A stretch of 5,575 nucleotides of DNA from Erysipelotrichaceae bacterium. GTDB lineage: Bacteria; Bacillota_I; Bacilli_A; Erysipelotrichales; Erysipelotrichaceae. The stretch spans positions 1 to 5,575 of the forward strand of contig DMBB01000053.1 of the NCBI GenBank assembly GCA_003446295.1. Reading direction: 5' to 3'. This document shows, piece by piece, positions 1 through 4,712 of the stretch. The notes beneath the pieces are model-generated. The model was not told the origin of the DNA and ran no database searches. It worked only from the letters and a program-made list of their open reading frames with translations. The stretch's first letter is position 1. Every line of letters starts with the position of its first letter. A program made the position numbers and the translations under genes.

Positions 1-36
1 ATGGAAAGAACAAAGCAGTGTCATGCATGTACTGGT

Positions 37-57
37 AACGGTATGACTCATACCGTT
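37..57. repeat. perfect 21-bp palindrome (operator or terminator stem)
   Basis: Arms AACGGTATGA (37-46) and TCATACCGTT (48-57) are exact reverse complements around a single central C. As RNA this gives a 9-bp stem with a 3-nt ACT loop, followed by a broken T-rich stretch (GCTTTCATTT). It could be a weak intrinsic terminator for a gene ending just left of the window: one frame stops with TAA at 36-38 and another with TGA at 44-46. It could equally be a protein-binding operator, since a 10-bp perfect arm with almost no spacer is typical of dimeric repressor sites. The symmetry is directly visible; the role is not decided by the sequence. Confidence 0.6.
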
Positions 58-101
58 GCTTTCATTTGTATAAAACTGATGACAGCCTGAGAATCCCGCG
101 A

Positions 102-155
102 ATAACATAAGTGCTTTAACAAGTATTCATACACTGTAAAAACGGCTTATGTTAT
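102..155. repeat. 10-bp inverted repeat flanking and overlapping the promoter
   Basis: ATAACATAAG (102-111) is the exact reverse complement of CTTATGTTAT (146-155), with 34 nt between the arms. The right arm overlaps the extended -10 element at 150-158. The arm centres are 44 bp apart, close to four helical turns, which would suit two half-sites or operators on the same face of the DNA, for example for looping repression. The repeat is seen directly; regulation is inferred. Confidence 0.5.
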
Positions 156-158
156 AAT
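130..158 (+). promoter_or_regulatory. extended -10 promoter for the 311-715 gene
   Basis: A perfect TATAAT lies at 153-158, preceded by TG at 150-151 (TGnTATAAT, an extended -10). Seventeen bases upstream is a weak -35, TACACT (130-135). Extended -10 promoters tolerate a poor -35. Transcription would start near 164-166 and give a leader of about 145 nt before the ATG at 311. It is the best promoter-like sequence in the first 300 bases. Confidence 0.6.
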
Positions 159-163
159 AGGTT

Positions 164-173
164 TACAAATGTA
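164..173. promoter_or_regulatory. BlaI/MecI/CopY-like operator box
   Basis: TACA-AA-TGTA is an exact match to the TACAnnTGTA core bound by the winged-helix repressors BlaI, MecI and CopY. It sits 6-15 bases downstream of the TATAAT, at the predicted transcription start, which is where such a repressor would block initiation. No BlaI-type repressor gene or BlaR1/MecR1 sensor lies in this window, so the regulator would have to be encoded elsewhere. A 10-bp match with two free positions can arise by chance; the position makes it worth noting. Confidence 0.4.
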
Positions 174-295
174 GTCCACTTTTTTAGGGCAACACAGAAG
201 AACAGACCATACAGCTGAACCAGACAGAAAATTTAAACATATCATGAAAAGGCACTTTGATAATTGCAGCAGACAGCAGAAACAGAAAAGGTAAA

Positions 296-307
296 GAAAG
301 GGTGATC
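296..307 (+). promoter_or_regulatory. ribosome binding site deciding the ATG at 311
   Basis: GAAAGGGTGATC closely resembles the extended Shine-Dalgarno sequence complementary to the 16S rRNA 3' end. The AAGGG core ends 8 nt before ATG 311. The upstream in-frame TTG at 257 has no such site. Confidence 0.75.
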
Positions 308-310
308 ATA

Positions 311-715
311 ATGAAGGTATCAGAACTGTTGTTTTCAAAATTATTCGCGGTTTTGTTCACCTGCTGTGCATGGTTTCTGGGACTCAGTCCTCAGTTATCA
401 CAAACAAACAGAATCCTGTGCTTTCTGATCACGGTCAGCTGGATGATATATATTCTCCTTTATGCTTACCGGAGAAACAGTCTTTTTGTAAAAATCTACG
501 GCTGGGCATTTCTGTTTATGGCTGTTCTGGGTCTGGCAACAAAGCTGTTACATCTGCCGTATGATCTGACGATCCTTGCGGTGTTTCTGTATCCTCCTTT
601 CGGCGGATTACCACTGCAGAATCGTCCGGTACTGCTGGTTTCATTGATCTCGGTCTACTGGATGATCGTGCTTGGAATATGTTACCTTGACAGACTGTCA
701 CACCTGAAACGTTAA
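311..715 (+). CDS. small polytopic membrane protein of unknown function
   Basis: A 134-residue, very hydrophobic protein that I do not recognise as a named family. Membrane segments are visible at about residues 8-25, 35-53, 61-78 and 107-126, with a further short hydrophobic stretch at 84-97 that runs into a PPFGG turn. The positively charged RR at 54-55 between segments 2 and 3 should face the cytoplasm, which fits a cytoplasmic N-terminus. There are several Trp, Tyr and Cys residues but no recognisable catalytic motif. The start at 311 was chosen over an in-frame TTG at 257 because of the strong ribosome binding site at 296-307. Upstream are an extended -10 promoter and a BlaI-like box, so it may be inducible. 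The 45-residue gene at 741 follows after 25 bp and is probably co-transcribed. It could be an immunity, resistance or envelope-stress protein, but the sequence does not show which. Confidence 0.7.
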   Translation: MKVSELLFSKLFAVLFTCCAWFLGLSPQLSQTNRILCFLITVSWMIYILLYAYRRNSLFVKIYGWAFLFMAVLGLATKLLHLPYDLTILAVFLYPPFGGLPLQNRPVLLVSLISVYWMIVLGICYLDRLSHLKR

Positions 716-740
716 AATACAGATTTCAGGAATTGTACGT

Positions 741-878
741 ATGAAAAAGAAAAGTATTTACTCCCTGATCTGTGCCGCAGCCATTGCGGCAGTATTGCTG
801 TTTCAGGCGGTATTGCTCGCAGTGCATTGGTTATTCCGCAGGCACGGTCAGGATGCTCATGAGGATCATTTTGCCTGA
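741..878 (+). CDS. 45-residue single-span membrane peptide
   Basis: The frame reads MKKKSIYS, then a hydrophobic Ala/Leu/Val-rich helix at about residues 9-32, then a charged, His-rich tail (RRHGQDAHEDHFA) ending at TGA 876-878. A short ribosome binding site, AGGA at 728-731, stands 9 nt before the ATG. The spacing of 25 bp from the preceding membrane-protein gene suggests one transcript. Three N-terminal lysines imply N-in topology, although RR directly after the helix makes this uncertain; cleavage as a signal peptide would leave only a tiny tail. The His/Asp/Glu tail could bind a metal, which is speculation. Small hydrophobic ORFs are easy to overcall; the in-register ribosome site and clean tripartite layout are the reasons for listing it. 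Confidence 0.5.
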   Translation: MKKKSIYSLICAAAIAAVLLFQAVLLAVHWLFRRHGQDAHEDHFA

Positions 879-911
879 AGAAGCGGAATAAAACAGTACA
901 AACGCGATTTT

Positions 912-956
912 CTGCACTTTCCCTGTTGACTGTGCAGTTCCTGCACCCTTTACGAT
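912..956 (+). promoter_or_regulatory. MerR-type promoter and operator of the membrane regulator gene
   Basis: A -35 TTGACT (926-931) and a -10 TACGAT (951-956) are separated by exactly 19 bp, the overlong spacer characteristic of MerR-controlled promoters, where the activator untwists the DNA to realign the two boxes. Inside the spacer is a perfect inverted repeat GTGCAG-TTC-CTGCAC (932-946). A further CTGCAC half-site lies upstream at 912-917. Transcription would start near 963, about 20 nt before the ATG at 983 and just ahead of the ribosome site at 967-975. The layout strongly suggests autoregulation by the MerR domain encoded immediately downstream; binding itself is inferred. Confidence 0.6.
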
Positions 957-966
957 ATGTACAGAT

Positions 967-975
967 AAGGGAGGT
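967..975 (+). promoter_or_regulatory. ribosome binding site deciding the ATG at 983
   Basis: AAGGGAGGT is a near-perfect Shine-Dalgarno, ending about 8 nt before ATG 983. The alternative in-frame TTG at 926 coincides with the first three bases of the predicted -35 box, so it is not a credible start. Confidence 0.8.
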
Positions 976-982
976 AACGACG

Positions 983-2479
983 ATGCAGATGAAAGAAATG
1001 CTGGACCTGCTTGGTATTACGAAAGAAAACCTGCGTTACTACGAGAAGATGGGCCTGGTATCTTCTTCCAGAAAAGAGAACGGGTACAGGGTATTTAATG
1101 ACCAGGATGTTGAGCAATTGAAAAAAGTATTGCTGCTGCGCCGGTTATCTGTACCGATCTCGGAGATCCAGACGATCCTGAACGGCACCAAAGAACTGTC
1201 TGAAGTACTGAATGATCATCTCGGCAGACTGGATGAGGAAATCGTGACATTAAAAGAAGCCAGAAAGCTGTCCGCAGAGATCGTAAGCACAAAAACTGCG
1301 TTTCAGGAACTGAATGCTGATGCATATCTTCATAAGATCGATCAGCAGCCGGCAGGTTTCCTTGATATCACGAAGGATGTCCTGAACCATTCTTCAGAAC
1401 TGTTTGTGGATTCTTTCGGACATTTTCAGTTCTTTTTCCCGATATTCAAACCGCTTCTCTGGAAAAGAAGATCAAAAGGTTCTCCGTATATTGCGGCTTT
1501 GATATGCATGCTGCTGATCCTTGCCGGCGGCAATGTTTCACAAATCGCCAGCTTCAGAAACAATATGACGGAAGGCCATTATTATCTCAGGGGCATGTGC
1601 ACATATGCCGGGATCATCCTGATATGGATCCTGCTGAGAGACATTGTTTATTATCTTTCTCAGAAATTCAGAAAACAGGAGAAGGCAATTACGGTGATAG
1701 GGTCCATTTTGAGCGCAGCAGTATCATTCGGACTTGTCTTTACAGCAAATATGTATTGGTCGCATACATGGATGCCGCATCCTTATCGCGGAACTGCTGT
1801 ATTCAGAAATGAGGATGCGTTTTCTGTTGTGATCAATCGAGACGATGAAATGCCGGGAACGGAGAATGATTTCACCCAATCCCGTCAGAGCACTTATTAT
1901 TCTGCATCAGATGCTGAGTATATTCGTGATCTGAAAGAAAGCATTCTGAATTGCAGGCCGACAGGCAGCTGGTCTGTTGTCCGGGATGATCGTGATCTGA
2001 AAAGGGTAAAACAGCTCATGGGAAAGACAGAACCCTTTTACCAGATCCTTTGGAACAGTGAAAACGAAATAACATTCTTCTATCTTTATGAAGATGAAAA
2101 CATGGGCTGGCTGCTGGATGAGCCTAATTACGGAGTTTATTATGCCAATGACGAATTATTGAAGCTGGTGCATGATTACCCGGAATATGTGACGCTCAAT
2201 CCTAAAATGATAGAGAAATTCAGAAATATCTTTGAATATGATCCTCAGAAAATATGGCCTGATCCGCTTTATAAAGACGGCAGATTTGATACTTACCAGT
2301 ATCTGATCCTGGAAGACCGTCAGACAGGTGAAGACGTGACCGAAACGTTTATAGAAACATGGCGGGGAGCGTATCAAAGAGAAGAATGGGAAGTACTGCT
2401 GGACGCGCTTGATACAGTCCGGGAGATCTGGAAGTACGAATTTGTAAATCCGGAAAAAGCACCTCACACTGGTTCCTGA
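983..2479 (+). CDS. membrane-anchored MerR-family transcriptional regulator with extracytoplasmic C-terminal domain
   Basis: A 498-residue protein, far longer than usual MerR regulators (about 110-300 residues). Residues 1-66 are a MerR winged helix-turn-helix: LGITKENLRYYEKMGLV (10-26) is the family signature, followed by NGYRVF (33-38), DVEQL and LSVPISEIQTIL (55-66). Residues 70-110 form the expected dimerisation coiled coil. Three membrane spans follow at about 169-189, 207-225 and 236-257. Basic KRRSK before the first and KFRKQEK between the second and third put the N-terminus in the cytoplasm, so residues 258-498 should lie outside the cell. That outer part is polar, rich in Tyr, Asp and Glu, and I do not recognise it. 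No metal-binding cysteines in the usual MerR positions are seen. By analogy with ToxR and CadC it may be a one-component transmembrane sensor acting directly on DNA. It probably controls its own promoter (912-956) and that of the following gene (2548-2578). Confidence 0.85.
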   Translation: MQMKEMLDLLGITKENLRYYEKMGLVSSSRKENGYRVFNDQDVEQLKKVLLLRRLSVPISEIQTILNGTKELSEVLNDHLGRLDEEIVTLKEARKLSAEIVSTKTAFQELNADAYLHKIDQQPAGFLDITKDVLNHSSELFVDSFGHFQFFFPIFKPLLWKRRSKGSPYIAALICMLLILAGGNVSQIASFRNNMTEGHYYLRGMCTYAGIILIWILLRDIVYYLSQKFRKQEKAITVIGSILSAAVSFGLVFTANMYWSHTWMPHPYRGTAVFRNEDAFSVVINRDDEMPGTENDFTQSRQSTYYSASDAEYIRDLKESILNCRPTGSWSVVRDDRDLKRVKQLMGKTEPFYQILWNSENEITFFYLYEDENMGWLLDEPNYGVYYANDELLKLVHDYPEYVTLNPKMIEKFRNIFEYDPQKIWPDPLYKDGRFDTYQYLILEDRQTGEDVTETFIETWRGAYQREEWEVLLDALDTVREIWKYEFVNPEKAPHTGS

Positions 2480-2518
2480 ATCCTGCATGATTTAAGAATA
2501 GGAAAGAACTGCAGGAAC
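2472..2518 (+). repeat. overlapping inverted repeats across the end of the regulator gene
   Basis: Two 7-bp pairings compete for the same right arm: GTTCCTG (2472-2478) with CAGGAAC (2512-2518), and TCCTGCA (2481-2487) with TGCAGGA (2510-2516). The first left arm overlaps the stop codon of the regulator gene (TGA 2477-2479). No T run follows, so this is not a normal intrinsic terminator. It may be an mRNA structure or a weak attenuator, or the TGCA-centred arms may be additional binding half-sites. Confidence 0.35.
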
Positions 2519-2547
2519 AATGACAGTACGGCGGTTATATGCAGTGT

Positions 2548-2578
2548 TTGTAAGTGCAGATCATTGATGCACTATCAA
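2548..2578 (+). promoter_or_regulatory. second candidate MerR-type promoter with dyad in a 19-bp spacer
   Basis: A -35-like TTGTAA (2548-2553) and a -10-like TATCAA (2573-2578) are separated by exactly 19 bp. The spacer begins GTGCAG, as does the regulator's own promoter, and its ends are the inverted repeat GTGCA (2554-2558) and TGCAC (2568-2572). Two cautions apply. The dyad spacing (9 bp) differs from that at 932-946. Transcription would begin near 2585, inside the ribosome site (2582-2590) of the gene starting at 2595, leaving a very short leader. Confidence 0.45.
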
Positions 2579-2594
2579 CTTGAGGGGGGATCGC

Positions 2595-3152
2595 ATGAAG
2601 AAAAGAATGAAGATCCTGATCTGTGCGGGAATTGCGGTCATATGTCTGCTGTCTTCTTTCGTGTATTACGGCACAAGAAGGAAGTCTCTGACGATCAATG
2701 AGATCGATCATTTATATGCAGCTGATCTGAAACGATTCGGGTTTCAATATGAATTGCTGAATTTAAGTGATCCTTTTGATCGTAATACAGCGGTGAAACT
2801 GTACGGACAAATATCCAGTCCCTATGAACCTGCATGGGTGGAAATATATGCGATACAGCAAGACACTGAGGCATTCGAACAGCTGATCGATCGGCAGATC
2901 CCATTGAATGCTGCGCAGAAGAAGAACAATATAAACGGAAATGAATATGTATTTGATGTGTTTCAAAACAGGCAGCCATTGGATTCGAAAATAACGTATG
3001 CAGTGAAAGTCAGAACTGAAGCAGGCAGTTTCGGTCTGCTGTTTACTTTCAATTTGATAAAGTCAGATGATCCGAATGGTGATCAAAAATGCATGAACAG
3101 CATCATTGCGTTTTTGAACGATTCCCGGATCCTGCGATCATCAGAGAACTGA
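2595..3152 (+). CDS. membrane-anchored or secreted protein of unknown function
   Basis: A 185-residue protein with a basic N-terminus (MKKRMK), one hydrophobic segment at about residues 7-25, and then a polar domain of about 160 residues. The hydrophobic segment is followed by YYGTRRKS, which looks more like an uncleaved anchor than a clean signal-peptidase site. There is no lipobox, as the Cys at 17 is preceded by VI rather than a small residue pair. Hence the bulk should be outside the cell, tethered to the membrane. The domain appears to alternate short beta strands (YAVKVRTEAGSFGLLFTFNL) and helices; no family was recognised. The start is the ATG after GAGGGGGGA (2582-2590); a second ATG at 2607 would lack a ribosome site. 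It follows the membrane MerR gene by 115 bp and may be its target or partner. A strong terminator follows at 3161-3207. Confidence 0.75.
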   Translation: MKKRMKILICAGIAVICLLSSFVYYGTRRKSLTINEIDHLYAADLKRFGFQYELLNLSDPFDRNTAVKLYGQISSPYEPAWVEIYAIQQDTEAFEQLIDRQIPLNAAQKKNNINGNEYVFDVFQNRQPLDSKITYAVKVRTEAGSFGLLFTFNLIKSDDPNGDQKCMNSIIAFLNDSRILRSSEN

Positions 3153-3160
3153 TACATCAG

Positions 3161-3207
3161 AAAAAGGACTTCTGGCCGGTGAATACCCGGTACAAAAGTC
3201 CTTTTTT
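3161..3207. terminator. bidirectional intrinsic terminator between convergent genes
   Basis: AAAAAGGACTT (3161-3171) pairs perfectly over 11 bp with AAGTCCTTTTT (3196-3206), giving a stem flanked by an A run on one side and six Ts (3202-3207) on the other. The 24-nt loop contains two CCGG copies that may add internal pairing. It lies 8 bp after the stop of the + strand gene and 33 bp after the stop of the - strand reductase gene, so it can serve both. Confidence 0.85.
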
Positions 3208-3240
3208 AAATCAGCAGATATTACGATTGCTGAAAACAGA

Positions 3241-4380
3241 TCAGCCTTCCAGAGGTCTGCACTCCTCCAGCAGGGAAATGATCGGCAGATGCTGAGGACA
3301 TGCGCCTTCGCACTGGCCGCACTGGATGCAGTCACTTGCCTTGCCTTTGCCTTCGGTAACGATCGCATATTCTCTCTTTGTTCGGAATTCAGGACTGCCT
3401 TTTTTGCGATTCTGAACCGTGAAGATCTCAGGGATCGGAATGCCCATCGGACAGCCTTTGGTGCAGTAATGGCAGGCGGTGCAGGGAATCGATTTATCAG
3501 CGTTCAGTGCTTCCACAGCCTTTGCGATCACTGCTTCCTCATGTTCGTTCAGCGGTTTGAAATCAGCCATGAAGCTGAGGTTGTCTTTCATCTGCTCTAT
3601 GGAACTCATGCCGCTCAATACAGCAAGCAGGTTATCCTTGGAAGCGACATACCGGAGTGCCCATGAAGCATAGGATGCACCGGTGTTTTCTGCGTCAAAT
3701 ACAGCTTTGACCGTATCGATCGGATCTGCGAGGAGACCGCCTTTGACAGGCTCCATGACCGTGACAGGCTTACCGTGTTCTTTGCAGATCTCCCAGTTGC
3801 GTCTTGCTGCGACACCGGGATTCTCCCAGTCGGCATAATTGATCTGCAGCTGGACGAATTCCGCGTCAGGATGTTTTTCAAGCAGTTCTTCCAGAAGCGC
3901 AGGATCTCCGTGGAAAGAGAAACCGTAATGCTTGATCAGGCCTTGTTCCTTCAGCTGTTTTACATAATCCCAGATACCGTATTCTTCATATTTCTGATAA
4001 TTGCTGCGCTGGATCGCATGGACCAGATAATAGTCAAAATAACCGGCACCGCTGCGCTCAAGACTGGTCTGCAGTTCCCGCTTGGCTTCTTCCTCAGTGA
4101 TCCCGGATCCAGGCTGAATGATCAGCTTGCTGGCAAGAGTATAGGAATCACGGGGATATCTTTCAACAAGAGCCTTGCGGATCGCTTCTTCGCTGCCCGG
4201 GTAGACCCAGGCTGTATCGAAGTATGTACCGCCTGCTGCCATGAACATGTCTGTCATTTCGGCAGTCTGTTCAACATCGATCGTACCGTCGGCTTTCCGG
4301 GGCAGACGCATCAGCCCGAAGCCGAGTTTCAGTTTTTCTTTTCCTGTAAATACACTAATAAGACAACTCCTTCCATGCAT
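3241..4380 (-). CDS. aldo/keto reductase with C-terminal double [4Fe-4S] domain
   Basis: The product is 379 residues if translated from ATG 4380. The N-terminal part is an aldo/keto reductase TIM barrel: LGFGLMRLP (19-27), then the catalytic tetrad Asp55 and Tyr60 (FDTAWVYPGSE), Lys85 (ASKL) and His121 (YYLVH). The C-terminus carries two ferredoxin-like motifs, CxxCxxCxxxCP at Cys300/303/306/310 and at 351/354/357/361, enough for two [4Fe-4S] clusters. This matches the oxidoreductase family of COG1453, common in anaerobes; the natural substrate is not known. It should be a cytoplasmic NAD(P)H-linked redox enzyme in which the clusters may pass electrons to or from another carrier. The start is uncertain: a good ribosome site (4367-4372) lies inside the first codons and points to an ATT at 4359, giving 372 residues. 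The gene is divergent from gpmI and ends at a shared terminator. Confidence 0.9.
   Translation of the reverse strand: MHGRSCLISVFTGKEKLKLGFGLMRLPRKADGTIDVEQTAEMTDMFMAAGGTYFDTAWVYPGSEEAIRKALVERYPRDSYTLASKLIIQPGSGITEEEAKRELQTSLERSGAGYFDYYLVHAIQRSNYQKYEEYGIWDYVKQLKEQGLIKHYGFSFHGDPALLEELLEKHPDAEFVQLQINYADWENPGVAARRNWEICKEHGKPVTVMEPVKGGLLADPIDTVKAVFDAENTGASYASWALRYVASKDNLLAVLSGMSSIEQMKDNLSFMADFKPLNEHEEAVIAKAVEALNADKSIPCTACHYCTKGCPMGIPIPEIFTVQNRKKGSPEFRTKREYAIVTEGKGKASDCIQCGQCEGACPQHLPIISLLEECRPLEG
4367..4372 (-). promoter_or_regulatory. ribosome binding site pointing to an ATT start of the reductase
   Basis: On the minus strand AAGGAG (4372 down to 4367) is followed by 7 nt and then ATT at 4359-4357, in frame with the reductase. 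The spacing is ideal. The only upstream in-frame ATG (4380) precedes this site and has merely TAGGA placed very close to it. A GATAAT at 4386-4381 could be a -10 box, in which case transcription would begin at about the ATG itself, making it unusable. Confidence 0.5.
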
Positions 4381-4484
4381 ATTATCCTAAAAGACAGCAG
4401 GGAAGTATATGGTTGTGATCTGTTTTGCAGGATCTGATGCATACTGTGGTACAGGAATGCGGTCATTGCAGGATGTTCGGTACC

Positions 4485-4505
4485 TCAGGCACGGTACTGT
4501 CCTGA
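4485..4505. repeat. near-palindrome in the divergent intergenic region
   Basis: TCAGG (4485-4489) and CCTGA (4501-4505) flank ACGGTACTGT, itself nearly self-complementary around GGTACT, with one extra C at 4490. The hexamer TACTGT also occurs at 4442-4447, followed closely by ACAG, so two related imperfect dyads stand 53 bp apart. They could be operators for the reductase or gpmI; nothing identifies a regulator. Confidence 0.3.
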
Positions 4506-4564
4506 ACAGATATGATTTGTTTGTGCAAAGTTGAACAAAACAATAGGTAATTCCGGAAAAACAT

Positions 4565-4576
4565 TATAAAATAATA
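4565..4576 (+). promoter_or_regulatory. probable -10 region of gpmI
   Basis: TATAAA (4565-4570) runs into AATAAT (4571-4576) in the most AT-rich part of the intergenic stretch. No good -35 lies 16-18 bases upstream (TTGAAC at 4531-4536 is too far), so the assignment is tentative. A start near 4578-4583 would give a leader of about 130 nt containing the hairpin cluster at 4590-4660. Confidence 0.35.
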
Positions 4577-4589
4577 GCAGGTGTAAAGA

Positions 4590-4660
4590 CAGATGTGCTG
4601 GTGAGCATGGAATGATATCCTTCAAAAGACGGAATAAACATTCCGGATAGTGCTCATCTG
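4590..4660 (+). ncRNA. structured 5' leader of gpmI (candidate cis-regulatory RNA)
   Basis: An outer helix pairs CAGATG (4590-4595) with CATCTG (4655-4660) and AGCA (4604-4607) with TGCT (4651-4654), with an 8-nt bulge on the left side. Inside is a perfect hairpin CGGAAT-AAAC-ATTCCG (4630-4645). An alternative pairing uses the same right arm: GGAATG (4609-4614) with CATTCC (4639-4644). With this alternative, TATCC (4616-4620) can pair GGATA (4645-4649), a crossing, pseudoknot-like arrangement. No T run directly follows the structure, so any control would more likely act on translation or RNA stability than on termination. I do not recognise a known riboswitch class. Confidence 0.4.
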
Positions 4661-4712
4661 AAAAAACAATGCAAGTAATACACTGGAAAGCATAAAAGGA
4701 GAGAGTATTAAA

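Larger units (their letters stand above)
4381..4712. other. 332-bp divergent intergenic region
   Basis: This region separates the reductase (leftward) from gpmI (rightward). It holds the imperfect dyads at 4444-4454 and 4485-4505, a TTTGTT/AACAAA repeat at about 4517-4539, the AT-rich probable gpmI -10 region and the structured gpmI leader. No convincing protein-coding gene was found in it; the few ATGs run into stops within a few codons. Confidence 0.7.

Noticed and set aside
1..90. Open frame from ATG at position 1 (29 codons)
   Set aside because: It begins at the window edge with no visible ribosome site and has no protein-like pattern; other frames across it stop at 38 and 46, so none can be preferred.
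244..294. 16-codon leader peptide (ATG at 244, TAA at 292-294) before the membrane-protein gene
   Set aside because: No Shine-Dalgarno sequence precedes it, the composition shows no attenuation signature such as repeated codons, and no hairpin-terminator follows.
926..982. Upstream TTG start adding 19 residues to the MerR-type regulator
   Set aside because: The TTG is the beginning of the predicted -35 box, it has no ribosome site, and the ATG at 983 has an excellent one and begins the MerR fold directly.
2156..2488. 110-codon minus-strand open frame and other frames opposite the regulator gene
   Set aside because: It is antisense to the outer domain of the regulator, with no promoter or ribosome site; it reflects codon composition of the real gene.
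2472..2518. Intrinsic terminator after the regulator gene
   Set aside because: Inverted repeats exist, but the loops are long and no T run follows, so termination is not supported.
3775..4437. 220-codon open frame on the + strand
   Set aside because: It lies almost wholly antisense to the well-supported aldo/keto reductase, has no ribosome site and resembles no family.
4531..4570. TTGAAC (4531) paired with TATAAA (4565) as the gpmI promoter
   Set aside because: The spacer would be 28 bp, too long for sigma-70-type recognition even allowing for a MerR-type activator.
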